A DNA stretch of 64,000 nt from CALBTQ01 sp036725605 (lineage in GTDB: Bacteria > Lernaellota > Lernaellaia > Lernaellales > Lernaellaceae): contig DAIMDW010000015.1 of NCBI GenBank assembly GCA_036725605.1, positions 73,271 to 137,270 on the forward strand, written 5' to 3'. A program made the translations under genes and the position numbers. Of this stretch, positions 42,444 to 50,907 are shown in pieces. Each line of letters begins with the position of its first letter. Within the stretch, counting starts at the first letter, position 1. Under the pieces are notes generated by a model, which searched no databases, was not told the DNA's origin, and saw only the letters and a program-made list of their open reading frames with translations.

Positions 42444-43489
42444 GGCAGATAGATGATGAAGTCGATGCGGTCGTTTTTCATGCGGCCCGCATAGGTTTCG
42501 TTGTCGGCGACCGGCCGCGTCGCGCCGAAGCCCATCGGCGTCAGGCGTTCGGTGGCGATGCCGTAGCTGACCAACAGGTCGCGCACCAGCTCGGCGCGCT
42601 GCTTGGTCAGCGTCAGGTTGGCCTCTTCGTTACTGTGCGCGTAGGTGTGGCCCTCGATGCGCACGTGCAAATCGGGGTTGCGTTTGAGCGCGTTGGCGAA
42701 GGCCTGTAGATTGGCGATCGACGCGGGCGTCATGTACAGCGAGTCGCCGAGGAATTCCACGTCCGGCAGCAGGATGAACTTGCGGCGCGTGGGAATCCGG
42801 TCGGGGCACCCGTCGTCGTCGAGGAAGCCGTTGATCGTTTCCGGATGATTGGGGCAAACGTCTTCCGAATCGGCGATGCCGTCGCTGTCGTTGTCCGGAT
42901 CGGGGCAGCCGTCCAGATCCTGGTAACCGTCGACGTCCTCGGGCTCGTTCGGACATTGATCGAGCTCGTCGTTGATGCCGTCGAAATCGTTGTCCGGATC
43001 GGGGCAGCCGTCGTTGTCCTCGAAGCCGTCCATGTCCTCGGGATCGAGCGGGCATTCGTCTTCCGCATCCAGGTAGTTGTCGCCGTCGTTGTCGTCTTCG
43101 GGAACGCCGTCCTCGTCCTGGTAATTGTCGAAGTCCTCGGCGCGGTAGGGATCCTTGTCCTCGATGTCGATGATGCCGTCGCCGTCCAGATCGGTGCGGC
43201 AATCCTCGCAGGCGGCGAGGGCGATTTCCAATTCTTTGTTGGCGCGTGAGAGGTACACGTCGGCGTCCATGCGGTTGCCCGCCTTGGCCGAATTTTCCGC
43301 GAAGTCCAGGTAAGCCTCGGCGGCGGCGAAATGCTCGGGGGAACAAAAACGCGCGCCGTGTTCCTGCGCGATGTGCAGTTTTTCCTGCGCCGGTTTCAGT
43401 TGATTGGCGATGTTCGGTCCACAGCCGATCGTCGCCGCGAGCAATATCCCGGCAAGCGCGATGGCGAGGATGGCGACGGCTTGTCTCAC
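42440..43489 (-). CDS. OmpA-family lipoprotein with TSP3-type calcium repeats
   Basis: 349 residues. Lipobox ATIGC (Cys23). Residues about 30-90 are helical and Ala-rich, and resemble the DUF4398-like region of the gene upstream. Residues about 95-235 hold Asp-rich TSP type 3 repeats (D-x-D-G-x-x-D and C-P-(N/D/L)-x-P-E). The OmpA peptidoglycan-binding domain lies at about 240-349, with EGHTYAHSNEEANLTLTKQRAE and GFGATRPVADN. It should tether the outer membrane to the peptidoglycan. Flanked by overlapping genes on both sides. Confidence 0.88.
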   Translation of the reverse strand: MRQAVAILAIALAGILLAATIGCGPNIANQLKPAQEKLHIAQEHGARFCSPEHFAAAEAYLDFAENSAKAGNRMDADVYLSRANKELEIALAACEDCRTDLDGDGIIDIEDKDPYRAEDFDNYQDEDGVPEDDNDGDNYLDAEDECPLDPEDMDGFEDNDGCPDPDNDFDGINDELDQCPNEPEDVDGYQDLDGCPDPDNDSDGIADSEDVCPNHPETINGFLDDDGCPDRIPTRRKFILLPDVEFLGDSLYMTPASIANLQAFANALKRNPDLHVRIEGHTYAHSNEEANLTLTKQRAELVRDLLVSYGIATERLTPMGFGATRPVADNETYAGRMKNDRIDFIIYLP

Positions 43490-43794
43490 GGAGCCTTCCG
43501 GAATTTGATCGCGTTGTTGTACGCGAGGTTCGCCTGATCGTAGGCGCGGTTCAGGTACAGCCGCGCCGCTTTGCGATGTCCATTTTCCTGCTCGACCAGC
43601 GCCCGTTCGTAATACAGTTGCGCGCTGCGGAACTCATAAGGGCTTTTCAATTCCGCGCCGGACACCTTGGCCGCCTGCAACGCCTCGCGCACCTGCACGT
43701 CGGTGATGTCCGGCACGGTCGGCACCGAGGCGCAACCGCTCCAGACCGCCAGGCACAGCAGCGTAAGGACAAACAAAAACAAACGGCGAACCAT
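43486..43794 (-). CDS. DUF4398-type small lipoprotein
   Basis: 102 residues. Lipobox VWSGC (Cys21). The mature domain is two long amphipathic helices with the pattern A..SGAEL.SP.E...A..Y...A; DUF4398 family members are typically found just before OmpA-like genes, as here. It overlaps the OmpA-like gene by 4 nt and starts the three-gene operon. Likely periplasmic; role unknown. Confidence 0.82.
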   Translation of the reverse strand: MVRRLFLFVLTLLCLAVWSGCASVPTVPDITDVQVREALQAAKVSGAELKSPYEFRSAQLYYERALVEQENGHRKAARLYLNRAYDQANLAYNNAIKFRKAP

Positions 43795-43866
43795 CGATTC
43801 AACCTCGGCGGATTTATCTGAAAACTATACGCTATGGCAGCGGTCGGCTGTCAAGCGATTCTCCTG

Positions 43867-45372
43867 TTACGGCAATTCGACGGCAAAACCGCCCGGCGCG
43901 GCGATAAAGCGCCATTGTCTGTCGGTCAGACGCATGAGAAATCGGCGGTCGTGGCTCACCAACAACAGTCCGCACTCGCATTCGGCCAGCGCCTCCTCCA
44001 GACACTCGATGGACAGCAGATCCAGATGATTGGTCGGTTCGTCCAGCACCAGCAACCAGGGCGAAAGCGACAGGCCCAGCGCAATGAGCGCCTTGCGGAT
44101 TTCGCCGGGGCTGGGCAGCGCCGTGGCGAGAATGCGCTCGGGATCCGAACCCAGGCGGCGGATCGCGGTCATCACCGTGCCCAGATCGTCGCGGCCGAGG
44201 GTGCGTAGACGTTCCATGATTTCGTGCGAAGCGGCGATGTCGATTTCCTGCGGCAGATAAACGAGCTTGTCGTCCGGCAGCGACAACGAGGCGATCAAAT
44301 GGACGATCAGCGTGCTTTTTCCCGCGCCGTTGGGGCCGGTCCAGGCGACGCGTTCGCCCGGCTGCATCGATAGGGCGGGAAAGCGCAGCGTCTTGTTTGC
44401 GCCGAGCGCCAGCGTGCCGGGCGGCAGGGTGAACAGCGTGTCGCGGCGGCATTGCTCGCCGGCCAGCGTGATGCCGTGGCGGAAGACTTTTTTTACGGAC
44501 AATTGTTCGCGTTGCTGTTCGATGCGTTGCGTGCGCGCTTGCATCTGGCGCAGCAATTTGCCGCCCACCGCATCCTTGCCGGTCAGGCGCGCCGCGTCGA
44601 TCTTCCCCTTGGCGTCGCGGTCCTTGGCGCTGATGCCCCGCTTGGACACACGCCGTTTCGCGCCGTCGGCCACCGCGCGCCGTCGCGTCGTCTCGCGCTT
44701 CAGGCGGCGCATCTCGCGTTTGATCTTGTCGTCCTGCCGACGAGCCCGCGCCCGCTCGGTTTCGCGTAACGCCGCGCCGCTTGAGTAATCGCCGGGGATC
44801 AGCGTGACCTCGGGCGGGTCGATGAACAGACATTGCGTGCACAGTCGATCGAGCAAATGCCGGTCGTGACTGACCAGCAGCGCGACGCCGCGATAGTCGC
44901 GCAGCGCGGCAATCAGCAGATCGCCGGTTTGCGCATCGATGTGGTTGGTCGGCTCGTCCAAGCCGACCGCCGGCGGATCGAGCCACAGGAAGGCGCCGAT
45001 TTGCGCGCGTTTGCGTTCGCCGTGGCTAAGGCTGGTCCAGCGGTCCGGCCAATCGTTTTGAATGCCCAACCGCCCGCACAGCATGCGCGCGCGACCGTCG
45101 TCGGCCGCGAGCATCTCACGGAAAAACGGCGGCACGTCGTCGGTTCGTTGCGGGCAATACAGTGCGTCCGCCGGCGCTTCCACCGTGCCGCGATCGGGCG
45201 CCAGCAGGCCGGTCGCCAGTTGCAGCAAGGTCGTTTTTCCCGCGCCGTTGGCCCCGACGATGCCGGTCCAGCCCGGCGTCAGATGCAGCGTCAGTTCGGT
45301 AAATAGCGGCTCGGCCATCGCGCCATAGCCGAAGGATACCTGTTGAAAGCGAATATCGGTAAAACTTCCCAT
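43867..45372 (-). CDS. ABC-F family ATPase
   Basis: 501 residues with two ABC domains in one chain and no membrane segments. First domain: Walker A GANGAGKT, signature LSHGERKR, Walker B VGLDEPTN. Second domain: GPNGAGKS, SPGEIRKA (a degenerate signature) and LLVLDEPTN. A strongly basic linker (about 235-330, Arg/Lys-rich) joins them. ABC-F proteins act on the ribosome as translation factors or antibiotic protection. ATG 45372 is preferred over an upstream frame that starts at 45504 because the fold begins near it. Which ABC-F subfamily is unclear. Confidence 0.85.
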   Translation of the reverse strand: MGSFTDIRFQQVSFGYGAMAEPLFTELTLHLTPGWTGIVGANGAGKTTLLQLATGLLAPDRGTVEAPADALYCPQRTDDVPPFFREMLAADDGRARMLCGRLGIQNDWPDRWTSLSHGERKRAQIGAFLWLDPPAVGLDEPTNHIDAQTGDLLIAALRDYRGVALLVSHDRHLLDRLCTQCLFIDPPEVTLIPGDYSSGAALRETERARARRQDDKIKREMRRLKRETTRRRAVADGAKRRVSKRGISAKDRDAKGKIDAARLTGKDAVGGKLLRQMQARTQRIEQQREQLSVKKVFRHGITLAGEQCRRDTLFTLPPGTLALGANKTLRFPALSMQPGERVAWTGPNGAGKSTLIVHLIASLSLPDDKLVYLPQEIDIAASHEIMERLRTLGRDDLGTVMTAIRRLGSDPERILATALPSPGEIRKALIALGLSLSPWLLVLDEPTNHLDLLSIECLEEALAECECGLLLVSHDRRFLMRLTDRQWRFIAAPGGFAVELP

Positions 45373-45609
45373 TGTCTCGTCACCTCGCGGAGGATTGTCG
45401 TGTTGTACAGGTACGGCTGATTGTCGGGAAGTTCGTGGGCGGCGCTTGCCGCGGGGCATACATGATTTTCGACGGACGATCGCACTCACTGAATTTCCCG
45501 GCAACGCGGTGACTAGCGAGCGTCGATCATCATCTTTCCCTCCGGCGGTTTACGGCGGATATTATGACCGTCCGGCGCGGCGGCGTCAACGAGTGCGCGC
45601 GGCCGGCCG

Positions 45610-46125
45610 TCAGACCATCGCTTTCACCTTGTTCATCACGTCGTCGTAATCCGGTTCGCTGCTGATTTCGGGCACGAGCTGGATGTACTGAATCACGCCC
45701 TGCTGATCGATGATGAACACCGCGCGGGCCAGCAGGCGCAGGTCCTTGATCAGCACGCCGAACTTTTGGCCGAAGTCCAGATCACGGTGATCCGACAGCG
45801 TGACGACCTGCTCGACCTCGGCGTGCCCGCACCAGCGCGCCTGGGCGAAGGGCAGGTCGACGCTCACGGTGAGGATCGCGATGTTGTCGCTGAAGTGCGC
45901 GGCCAGCTCGTTGAAGCGGCGCGTTTCCATGTCGCACACCGGGGTGTCCAGCGAGGGCACGAAACTGAGAATGACGATCTTGCCGTGATAGGCCGCCAGC
46001 TCGACCGGGCGCAGATCGTTGGCCAGCGCGGTCGCGTTCGGCGCGGCGTCGCCGACGCTCAACGTCGGTCCCAACAACGTGACGGGATTTCCGTGCAAGG
46101 TGACCAGTCCGTTTTTTTCTTCCAT
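45610..46125 (-). CDS. tpx: thiol peroxidase Tpx
   Basis: 171 residues. Peroxidatic Cys64 in PSLDTPVCDMETRRFN and resolving Cys99 in ARWCGHAEVEQVVTLSD match the atypical 2-Cys Tpx family (E. coli Cys61/Cys95). It reduces peroxides with thioredoxin. AAGGAG before ATG 46125 fixes the start. Divergent from the iron-sulfur flavoprotein/Bcp pair, so the shared 180-nt gap is a peroxide-defence control region. Confidence 0.95.
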   Translation of the reverse strand: MEEKNGLVTLHGNPVTLLGPTLSVGDAAPNATALANDLRPVELAAYHGKIVILSFVPSLDTPVCDMETRRFNELAAHFSDNIAILTVSVDLPFAQARWCGHAEVEQVVTLSDHRDLDFGQKFGVLIKDLRLLARAVFIIDQQGVIQYIQLVPEISSEPDYDDVMNKVKAMV

Positions 46126-46306
46126 GGGATGCTCCTTGGTCAACCACAGGTTGTTTTCACGATTTGGTTTTCAAAATTATTCTTTGATGGAAACAATGTA
46201 GGCACGCCTGACGCGGCGTCAACCGACGGCGGGAAATATTGCCCCGGCGCGCTTGACGATCGCCGGCCCATCCGGCACCTTGTGGACAAGTCGGGGAGGA
46301 ATCACG

Positions 46307-46885
46307 ATGCACATCGTCGGGTTGGCGGCCAGTCCGCGCCTGAATTCGAATTCCGAATTGTTGTTGGACGCCCTGTTGGCCGGCGCGCAAGCCGGCGGGG
46401 CCGAGGTGGAGAAAATCCGCCTGGCCGAAGCCGACATTCACGCCTGCGTCGGTTGCGAGTTGTGTTCGCTGGAGGGCGTCTGCCAATTCGACGATCGGGC
46501 CAACGAAATCTTCACCCAACTGCTTGCCGCCGATGTCGTCGTGCTGGCCACGCCGGTTTATTTTTATTCGGTGACCACGCAGGCGAAACTGCTTATCGAC
46601 CGCGCGCAGGCTTTGTGGGCGCGCCACAAGTTGCAGTCGCCCGCCGACGATCCGCCGCGCGGACGTGCGGTGCTGCTGGCGGTCGGGGCCAGCAACGGCG
46701 ATCGATTATTTGATGGAATCGTCTTGACCGTCCGCACCTTCGTGGATACCTTGCACAAGGATTTGACCGACCGACTGTTTTTTCGCAACGTCGATCAGAA
46801 GCGGGCGATTCTCGCGCAACCGGAAGCCCTGGCGCAAGCGCGGGCGCTGGGCGAGTCGCTGGCGGCAAACAAGGAGCAACGATGA
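46307..46885 (+). CDS. iron-sulfur flavoprotein (Isf-like NADPH-dependent FMN reductase)
   Basis: 192 residues. The flavodoxin-like P-loop is LAASPRLNSNSELLLDALL. The compact cluster motif Cys47-x2-Cys50-x2-Cys53-x5-Cys59 matches the Isf pattern CX2CX2CX4-7C. TPVYFYSVTTQAKLLIDR is the FMN contact. Isf proteins of anaerobes remove oxygen and peroxide with reduced ferredoxin. GGGGAGGA precedes ATG 46307. It overlaps bcp by 4 nt, supporting a detoxification unit. Confidence 0.85.
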   Translation: MHIVGLAASPRLNSNSELLLDALLAGAQAGGAEVEKIRLAEADIHACVGCELCSLEGVCQFDDRANEIFTQLLAADVVVLATPVYFYSVTTQAKLLIDRAQALWARHKLQSPADDPPRGRAVLLAVGASNGDRLFDGIVLTVRTFVDTLHKDLTDRLFFRNVDQKRAILAQPEALAQARALGESLAANKEQR

Positions 46886-47346
46886 GCGAATTGAAAATCG
46901 GCAACAAGGCGCCGGATTTTTCCTTGCCCGACGCGGACGGCAACACCGTCAAACTGTCGGACTTTCGCGGCAGGAAAGTGATTCTGTATTTTTATCCGAA
47001 AGACAACACCTCCGGCTGCACGCGCGAGGCCTGCGACTTTCGCGACGCCACGCCGCAATTCGACGCGGCCGACGCGGTGATCATCGGCGTCAGCCCCGAC
47101 AGCGAGGCGAGCCACCGCAAGTTCCGCGACAAGCACGACCTGCCGTTCGTCTTGCTGGCCGACACCGATAAAAAAGTGGCCGATCTCTACGGCGTCTACC
47201 AGGAAAAAATCATGTGCGGGAAAAAGTCGATGGGCATCGTGCGCAGCACCTTCGTCATCGACGAGAACGGCAAGCTGGCCGAGGAAATGCGCAAGGTGAA
47301 GGTGGACGGCCACGTCGCGGCGGTGTTCGAACTGATCAAACCCTGA
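46882..47346 (+). CDS. bcp: peroxiredoxin of the Bcp/PrxQ type
   Basis: 154 residues. FYPKDNTSGCTREACDFRD holds peroxidatic Cys46 and the resolving Cys51, the PrxQ/Bcp spacing. Reduces hydroperoxides with thioredoxin-like donors. Translated with the upstream flavoprotein (ATGA overlap). Its stop lies four bases from the convergent hypothetical gene. Confidence 0.95.
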   Translation: MSELKIGNKAPDFSLPDADGNTVKLSDFRGRKVILYFYPKDNTSGCTREACDFRDATPQFDAADAVIIGVSPDSEASHRKFRDKHDLPFVLLADTDKKVADLYGVYQEKIMCGKKSMGIVRSTFVIDENGKLAEEMRKVKVDGHVAAVFELIKP

Positions 47347-47349
47347 GCG

Positions 47350-47823
47350 TCAATCCTCGGCTTCCGGCGCGATCTCCAGCACGTCAATGAGCGTCGCGGG
47401 CGCGTTGTAAAAAGGCGCGCCTTCCCCCTGGAAAAAGCCGTGCGTGAAAATCATGTGGATCGTCAGTTCCGAATAGCGCACCGACTGACCGGTGCGCAGG
47501 TTTTCCACCGTGTACACCGTTTTCTGATAAACGCCCGGGTGCGGCCAGGGGCAGGGGATCTTGCCGCGGTTTTCGTCGACGACCACCGACCATTTGCCGT
47601 CCACCTCAACCGGCGCGCCGAAACCGCCGGCGCCGGCATGGCCGATGCGGCGCATTTCGCGGGCGATTTGCTCGTAGCCGACGCCCAGGCGCAGGCAGGC
47701 GGCGTGTTGCTCGTCGAGGATCGCGGCCAGGTCGCGTTCGTCGCGCCCGAAAAAACCGTCGCGCGAGATGTCGCCGGCCTTCATCTTCTCGGCCGCTTTG
47801 AGCAGTTGTGGCGTCATCTTCAT
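47350..47823 (-). CDS. hypothetical cytosolic protein
   Basis: 157 residues, no signal peptide or membrane segment. AGGAG on the minus strand precedes ATG 47823. The C-terminal part has a striking conserved-looking stretch (MIFTHGFFQGEGAPFYNAP) and a Cys-Pro-Trp-Pro-His motif around residue 91. I do not recognise the family. It shares the strand of the NQR genes and follows nqrF by 14 nt, so it is probably the last gene of that operon. Confidence 0.6.
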   Translation of the reverse strand: MKMTPQLLKAAEKMKAGDISRDGFFGRDERDLAAILDEQHAACLRLGVGYEQIAREMRRIGHAGAGGFGAPVEVDGKWSVVVDENRGKIPCPWPHPGVYQKTVYTVENLRTGQSVRYSELTIHMIFTHGFFQGEGAPFYNAPATLIDVLEIAPEAED

Positions 47824-47837
47824 CGGCGCTACTCTCC

Positions 47838-48941
47838 TTAGGAGAATTTATCGTAAAAGATCTCCGCTTGCGGCATGCCGTTTTTGGTCAGCACGGCGAT
47901 GCACGCGTCGATCATCCCCGGCGAGCCGCACAGGTACGCCTGCGAACCGGCGATGTTCTCGCCCAGGCGGCCGACGACGTCGGTGATCAAACCGGTTTCG
48001 CCCTGCCAGCGATCTTCCTCGGCCGGCTTGGACAGTGCGGGGACGAATTTGAAATTCGGCAGTTCCTTCTCAAGCTCGGCCATCAGCTCACGGTGGTACA
48101 GGTCGCGCTGCGAAACCGCGCCGAAAAAGAACGTCACCTGGCGCGTGCTGTGTTGCCTGGCCAGATCCCGCAGCATGCCCTTGAACGGCGCGAGGCCGCT
48201 GCCGCCGGCGATCATGATGGCCGGCTTGTCGCTGTCGCGCAGGAAGAACTCGCCGTGCGGACCGTTGACGGTCACCTCGTCGCCTTCTTTGAGGAACTGA
48301 TGCACCCAGGTCGTGCAAATGCCCTCGGGCACGAGGCGGATGATGAACTCGACTTCGTCTTTTTCGAACGAGGGCGACGACAGCGAATAGGCGCGGTACA
48401 CCGATTCCTCGACGTCGCCGTATTCGGGCACGGTCAGTTGCATGTACTGGCCGGTCTGAAATTCGATCGCCGCCGGCTCGAGCAATTTGATGCGCACTTC
48501 CTTGATGTCGTGAGTCAGCGTGGTGATGCGCGCGACGCGGCCACGATATTCTTTAATGAGGAACAGCTCGGGCGGGATGTGGATTTTCAAGTCTTCGCGA
48601 ATCTTTACCTGGCACGACAGGCGCATGTCGTTTTTCTGTTCCTGCGGCGTGAGCCAGGAGGTTTCGGTGGGTAGCACCGGCCCGCCGCCCTCGGCGATCT
48701 TCACCTTGCAGTAGCCGCACGAGCCGCGCCCGCCGCAGGCGCTGGGGATGAAAATGCCCTCGGCGACCAGCGAGCCCAGCAGGCTGCCGCCGCCCTCGAC
48801 GGTCAGCGTGCGCGTGCCGTCGTTGATGTCGATCTTGCATTCGCCGTAGTTGGCGATGTAGCGGTCGGCCAGTTCCAGCACGACGGCCAGGATGGCGCCG
48901 ATGCCGCCGATCACCCCCATGCTGACGAGAACTTCGATCAT
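47838..48941 (-). CDS. nqrF: Na+-translocating NADH:quinone oxidoreductase subunit F
   Basis: 367 residues. One N-terminal membrane helix (about 2-25) is followed by a 2Fe-2S ferredoxin domain with Cys69, Cys75, Cys78 and a fourth Cys in MRLSCQV near 110. The FAD motif YRAYSLSS and the NAD motifs GGSGLAPFKGML and CGSPGMIDACI follow. It takes electrons from NADH into the complex. This 2Fe-2S/FAD layout is specific to NQR and distinguishes the cluster from Rnf, whose NADH subunit is RnfC. Last recognisable NQR gene of the nqrBCDEF operon; a hypothetical gene follows it. Confidence 0.93.
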   Translation of the reverse strand: MIEVLVSMGVIGGIGAILAVVLELADRYIANYGECKIDINDGTRTLTVEGGGSLLGSLVAEGIFIPSACGGRGSCGYCKVKIAEGGGPVLPTETSWLTPQEQKNDMRLSCQVKIREDLKIHIPPELFLIKEYRGRVARITTLTHDIKEVRIKLLEPAAIEFQTGQYMQLTVPEYGDVEESVYRAYSLSSPSFEKDEVEFIIRLVPEGICTTWVHQFLKEGDEVTVNGPHGEFFLRDSDKPAIMIAGGSGLAPFKGMLRDLARQHSTRQVTFFFGAVSQRDLYHRELMAELEKELPNFKFVPALSKPAEEDRWQGETGLITDVVGRLGENIAGSQAYLCGSPGMIDACIAVLTKNGMPQAEIFYDKFS

Positions 48942-48942
48942 C

Positions 48943-49533
48943 TCATTGCACCTGAATCATGCCGGAAAAGCCCATGAACGCCAGGCTCATGATGCCGGCG
49001 ATGATCAACGCGATGCCCGCGCCGGCCAGCGGAGCGGGCACGTTCGAGCGCGCGATGCGCTGGCGGATGCCCGCCATGGCCACGATGGCCAGGGCCCACC
49101 CGACGCCCGCGCCGAAGCCGTACGCCACGCTTTGCAGAAAATCGTAGCCGCGAATGATCATGAACAAACTCGCGCCCATGATGGCGCAGTTGACCGTGAT
49201 CAGCGGCAGGAAAATGCCGAGGTTGATGTACAGCACCGGGCTGATTTTCTCGATGAGAATTTCCACCAGTTGGACGAACGCGGCGATGACCACAATGAAA
49301 ATGATGTACCAGAAATGCTCGAGCCCGGCCGGCATCAGTACGTAAAAATACACCAGCCAGTTCAGCGCCGTGGTCGCGGTCATGACGAAGATCACCGCGA
49401 AGCCCAGGCCGTAGCTGGCTTTGACCTCGCGGCTGACGGCGAGGAACGAGCACATGCCCAGGTAATTGGACAGCAGGATATTGTTGGTGAAGATCGCCGC
49501 GAACAGAATCACGAAGGGGTTGATCTCGACCAT
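48943..49533 (-). CDS. nqrE: Na+-NQR subunit E
   Basis: 196 residues, six predicted helices. Motifs LGMCSFLAVSREVK, GIFLPLITVNCAIMGASLF and YGFGAGVGWALAIVA match NqrE; the Cys in GMCSF and TVNCAI are ligands for the intramembrane iron centre shared with NqrD. The C-terminus FMGFSGM agrees with NqrE rather than RnfA. One base overlaps with nqrD. Confidence 0.92.
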   Translation of the reverse strand: MVEINPFVILFAAIFTNNILLSNYLGMCSFLAVSREVKASYGLGFAVIFVMTATTALNWLVYFYVLMPAGLEHFWYIIFIVVIAAFVQLVEILIEKISPVLYINLGIFLPLITVNCAIMGASLFMIIRGYDFLQSVAYGFGAGVGWALAIVAMAGIRQRIARSNVPAPLAGAGIALIIAGIMSLAFMGFSGMIQVQ

Positions 49534-50162
49534 CAGTGCTTATCCTCCCCGGTGCGTTCGGTCCAGCCGCGAATGACCCAGATCAGAATCGCCAGCATGA
49601 AAAACGCGCCCGGCGCCATGACCATGATGATCCACTTGGTGAACGATTCGGGCAGCAGCGTGATTTGCAGCGCCGTGTCTTTGAACAATGTGCCGAAGCC
49701 GAGTATCTCGCGCGGGATGGCGATGGCCAGCAGGATCAGCGAATAGCCCAGACCGCTGGCCAGCCCGTCGATCAACGAGGGGAAGACCTTGTTGGACGAG
49801 GCGAATGCTTCGGCGCGGCCCATGATGATGCAGTTGGTGATGATCAGCCCGACGTACGCGCCCAGGGCCTTGCTGATGTCGGGCACGTAGGCCTTGAGCA
49901 TCAAATCGAAGAGAATGACCCACGCGGCGATGATCAGCACCTGCACCATCATGCGGATGCGGCGCGGCGTCACGTTGCGCAACAGGCTGACGGTCACGCC
50001 GCTCATCACGGTCGTGAAGACCAGGCCGATGTCCATGATGACCGTGTTGATCACCAGGTTGGTCACCGCCAGCGTCGAGCAGATGCCCAGGATCTGCCGA
50101 AAGACCGGGTTGTCGACCCAGAAGGCGTTCCAGAAGATTTTTTTCGTTTTACTCCTGGCCAT
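49533..50162 (-). CDS. nqrD: Na+-NQR subunit D
   Basis: 209 residues, six predicted helices. NPVFRQILGICSTLAVTN and VGLIITNCIIMGRAEAFA contain the Cys pair that with NqrE binds the iron centre. Start overlaps the nqrC end by 14 nt. Confidence 0.92.
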   Translation of the reverse strand: MARSKTKKIFWNAFWVDNPVFRQILGICSTLAVTNLVINTVIMDIGLVFTTVMSGVTVSLLRNVTPRRIRMMVQVLIIAAWVILFDLMLKAYVPDISKALGAYVGLIITNCIIMGRAEAFASSNKVFPSLIDGLASGLGYSLILLAIAIPREILGFGTLFKDTALQITLLPESFTKWIIMVMAPGAFFMLAILIWVIRGWTERTGEDKH

Positions 50163-50907
50163 CTGGAGCCTCGGCGGTTGACGGTTGCGGCGCGGTCAAT
50201 CCCTGTTGCCGCAGGTAGTCGAGCAGCAGCGGCAGATATCTGTGCCACTGCGCGAAATTGTCGTTGAGGAATTTGCCCATGCCCACCACGGTCGTTTGCG
50301 TCGCGCCGGTAATCTGGTCGACCGCGTGCGGATCGTCGCCCATCGTGCCCTCGGGCACCACGCGAAAACGCGCCACGGCGGGGTCGGCCGCCTGTTTGCC
50401 CTTGAACTTGGCGCGGTATTGATCTTCCTCGATGCGCGCGCCCAGGCCGGGCGTTTCGCCGTGGCGGGTCCAGACGATGTTGCGGATCGTCAGGCCGTCG
50501 GGCGCCACGGCCATCAGACCGAAGATCGGCCCCCAGAAGCCTTTGCCGCCGATGGGAAAAGCGAAGGCGCGCGGCCGGCCGGCATCGTCCAGCGCGAGCC
50601 ACAGCCGATAAAGCACGGTCGCGGTTTTGTCCGGCTCGGCGTCCACGAGCTTGGGACCGCCGTTATCCACGATCCATAGCGGACGTACGCTTTTGGTCAA
50701 TGCATCGGCCAACTGCGCGCCGGTGGTTTGCGGCGTGATCTCCATCAGCTCGAAAACGCGCACCAGGTTTTTACTGGCGGCGGTGCGTTCGTTGTCGGCG
50801 ACTTGCTCGGCGGTGACGACCTTGACCAGCGACAACAACCCGGCGAACAGCGCACTAAGCGCGAACATGTACAGCACCGAGTAGGCTCGCGACTTGGTGA
50901 AGCTCAC
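50149..50907 (-). CDS. nqrC: Na+-NQR subunit C, FMN-binding
   Basis: 252 residues. One N-terminal helix (about 11-30) anchors a periplasmic FMN-binding domain whose covalent site is read in DQITGATQTT, where a Thr carries the FMN. The GTG start at 50907 overlaps the nqrB stop (GTGA), and longer upstream frames run inside nqrB. The FMN transferase ApbE is not encoded in the window. Confidence 0.92.
   Translation of the reverse strand: MSFTKSRAYSVLYMFALSALFAGLLSLVKVVTAEQVADNERTAASKNLVRVFELMEITPQTTGAQLADALTKSVRPLWIVDNGGPKLVDAEPDKTATVLYRLWLALDDAGRPRAFAFPIGGKGFWGPIFGLMAVAPDGLTIRNIVWTRHGETPGLGARIEEDQYRAKFKGKQAADPAVARFRVVPEGTMGDDPHAVDQITGATQTTVVGMGKFLNDNFAQWHRYLPLLLDYLRQQGLTAPQPSTAEAPDGQE

Noticed and set aside
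42845..43200. Repeated Asp-codon-rich DNA in the OmpA-like gene, considered as a repeat element
   Set aside because: In frame and explained by TSP3-type calcium repeats in the protein.
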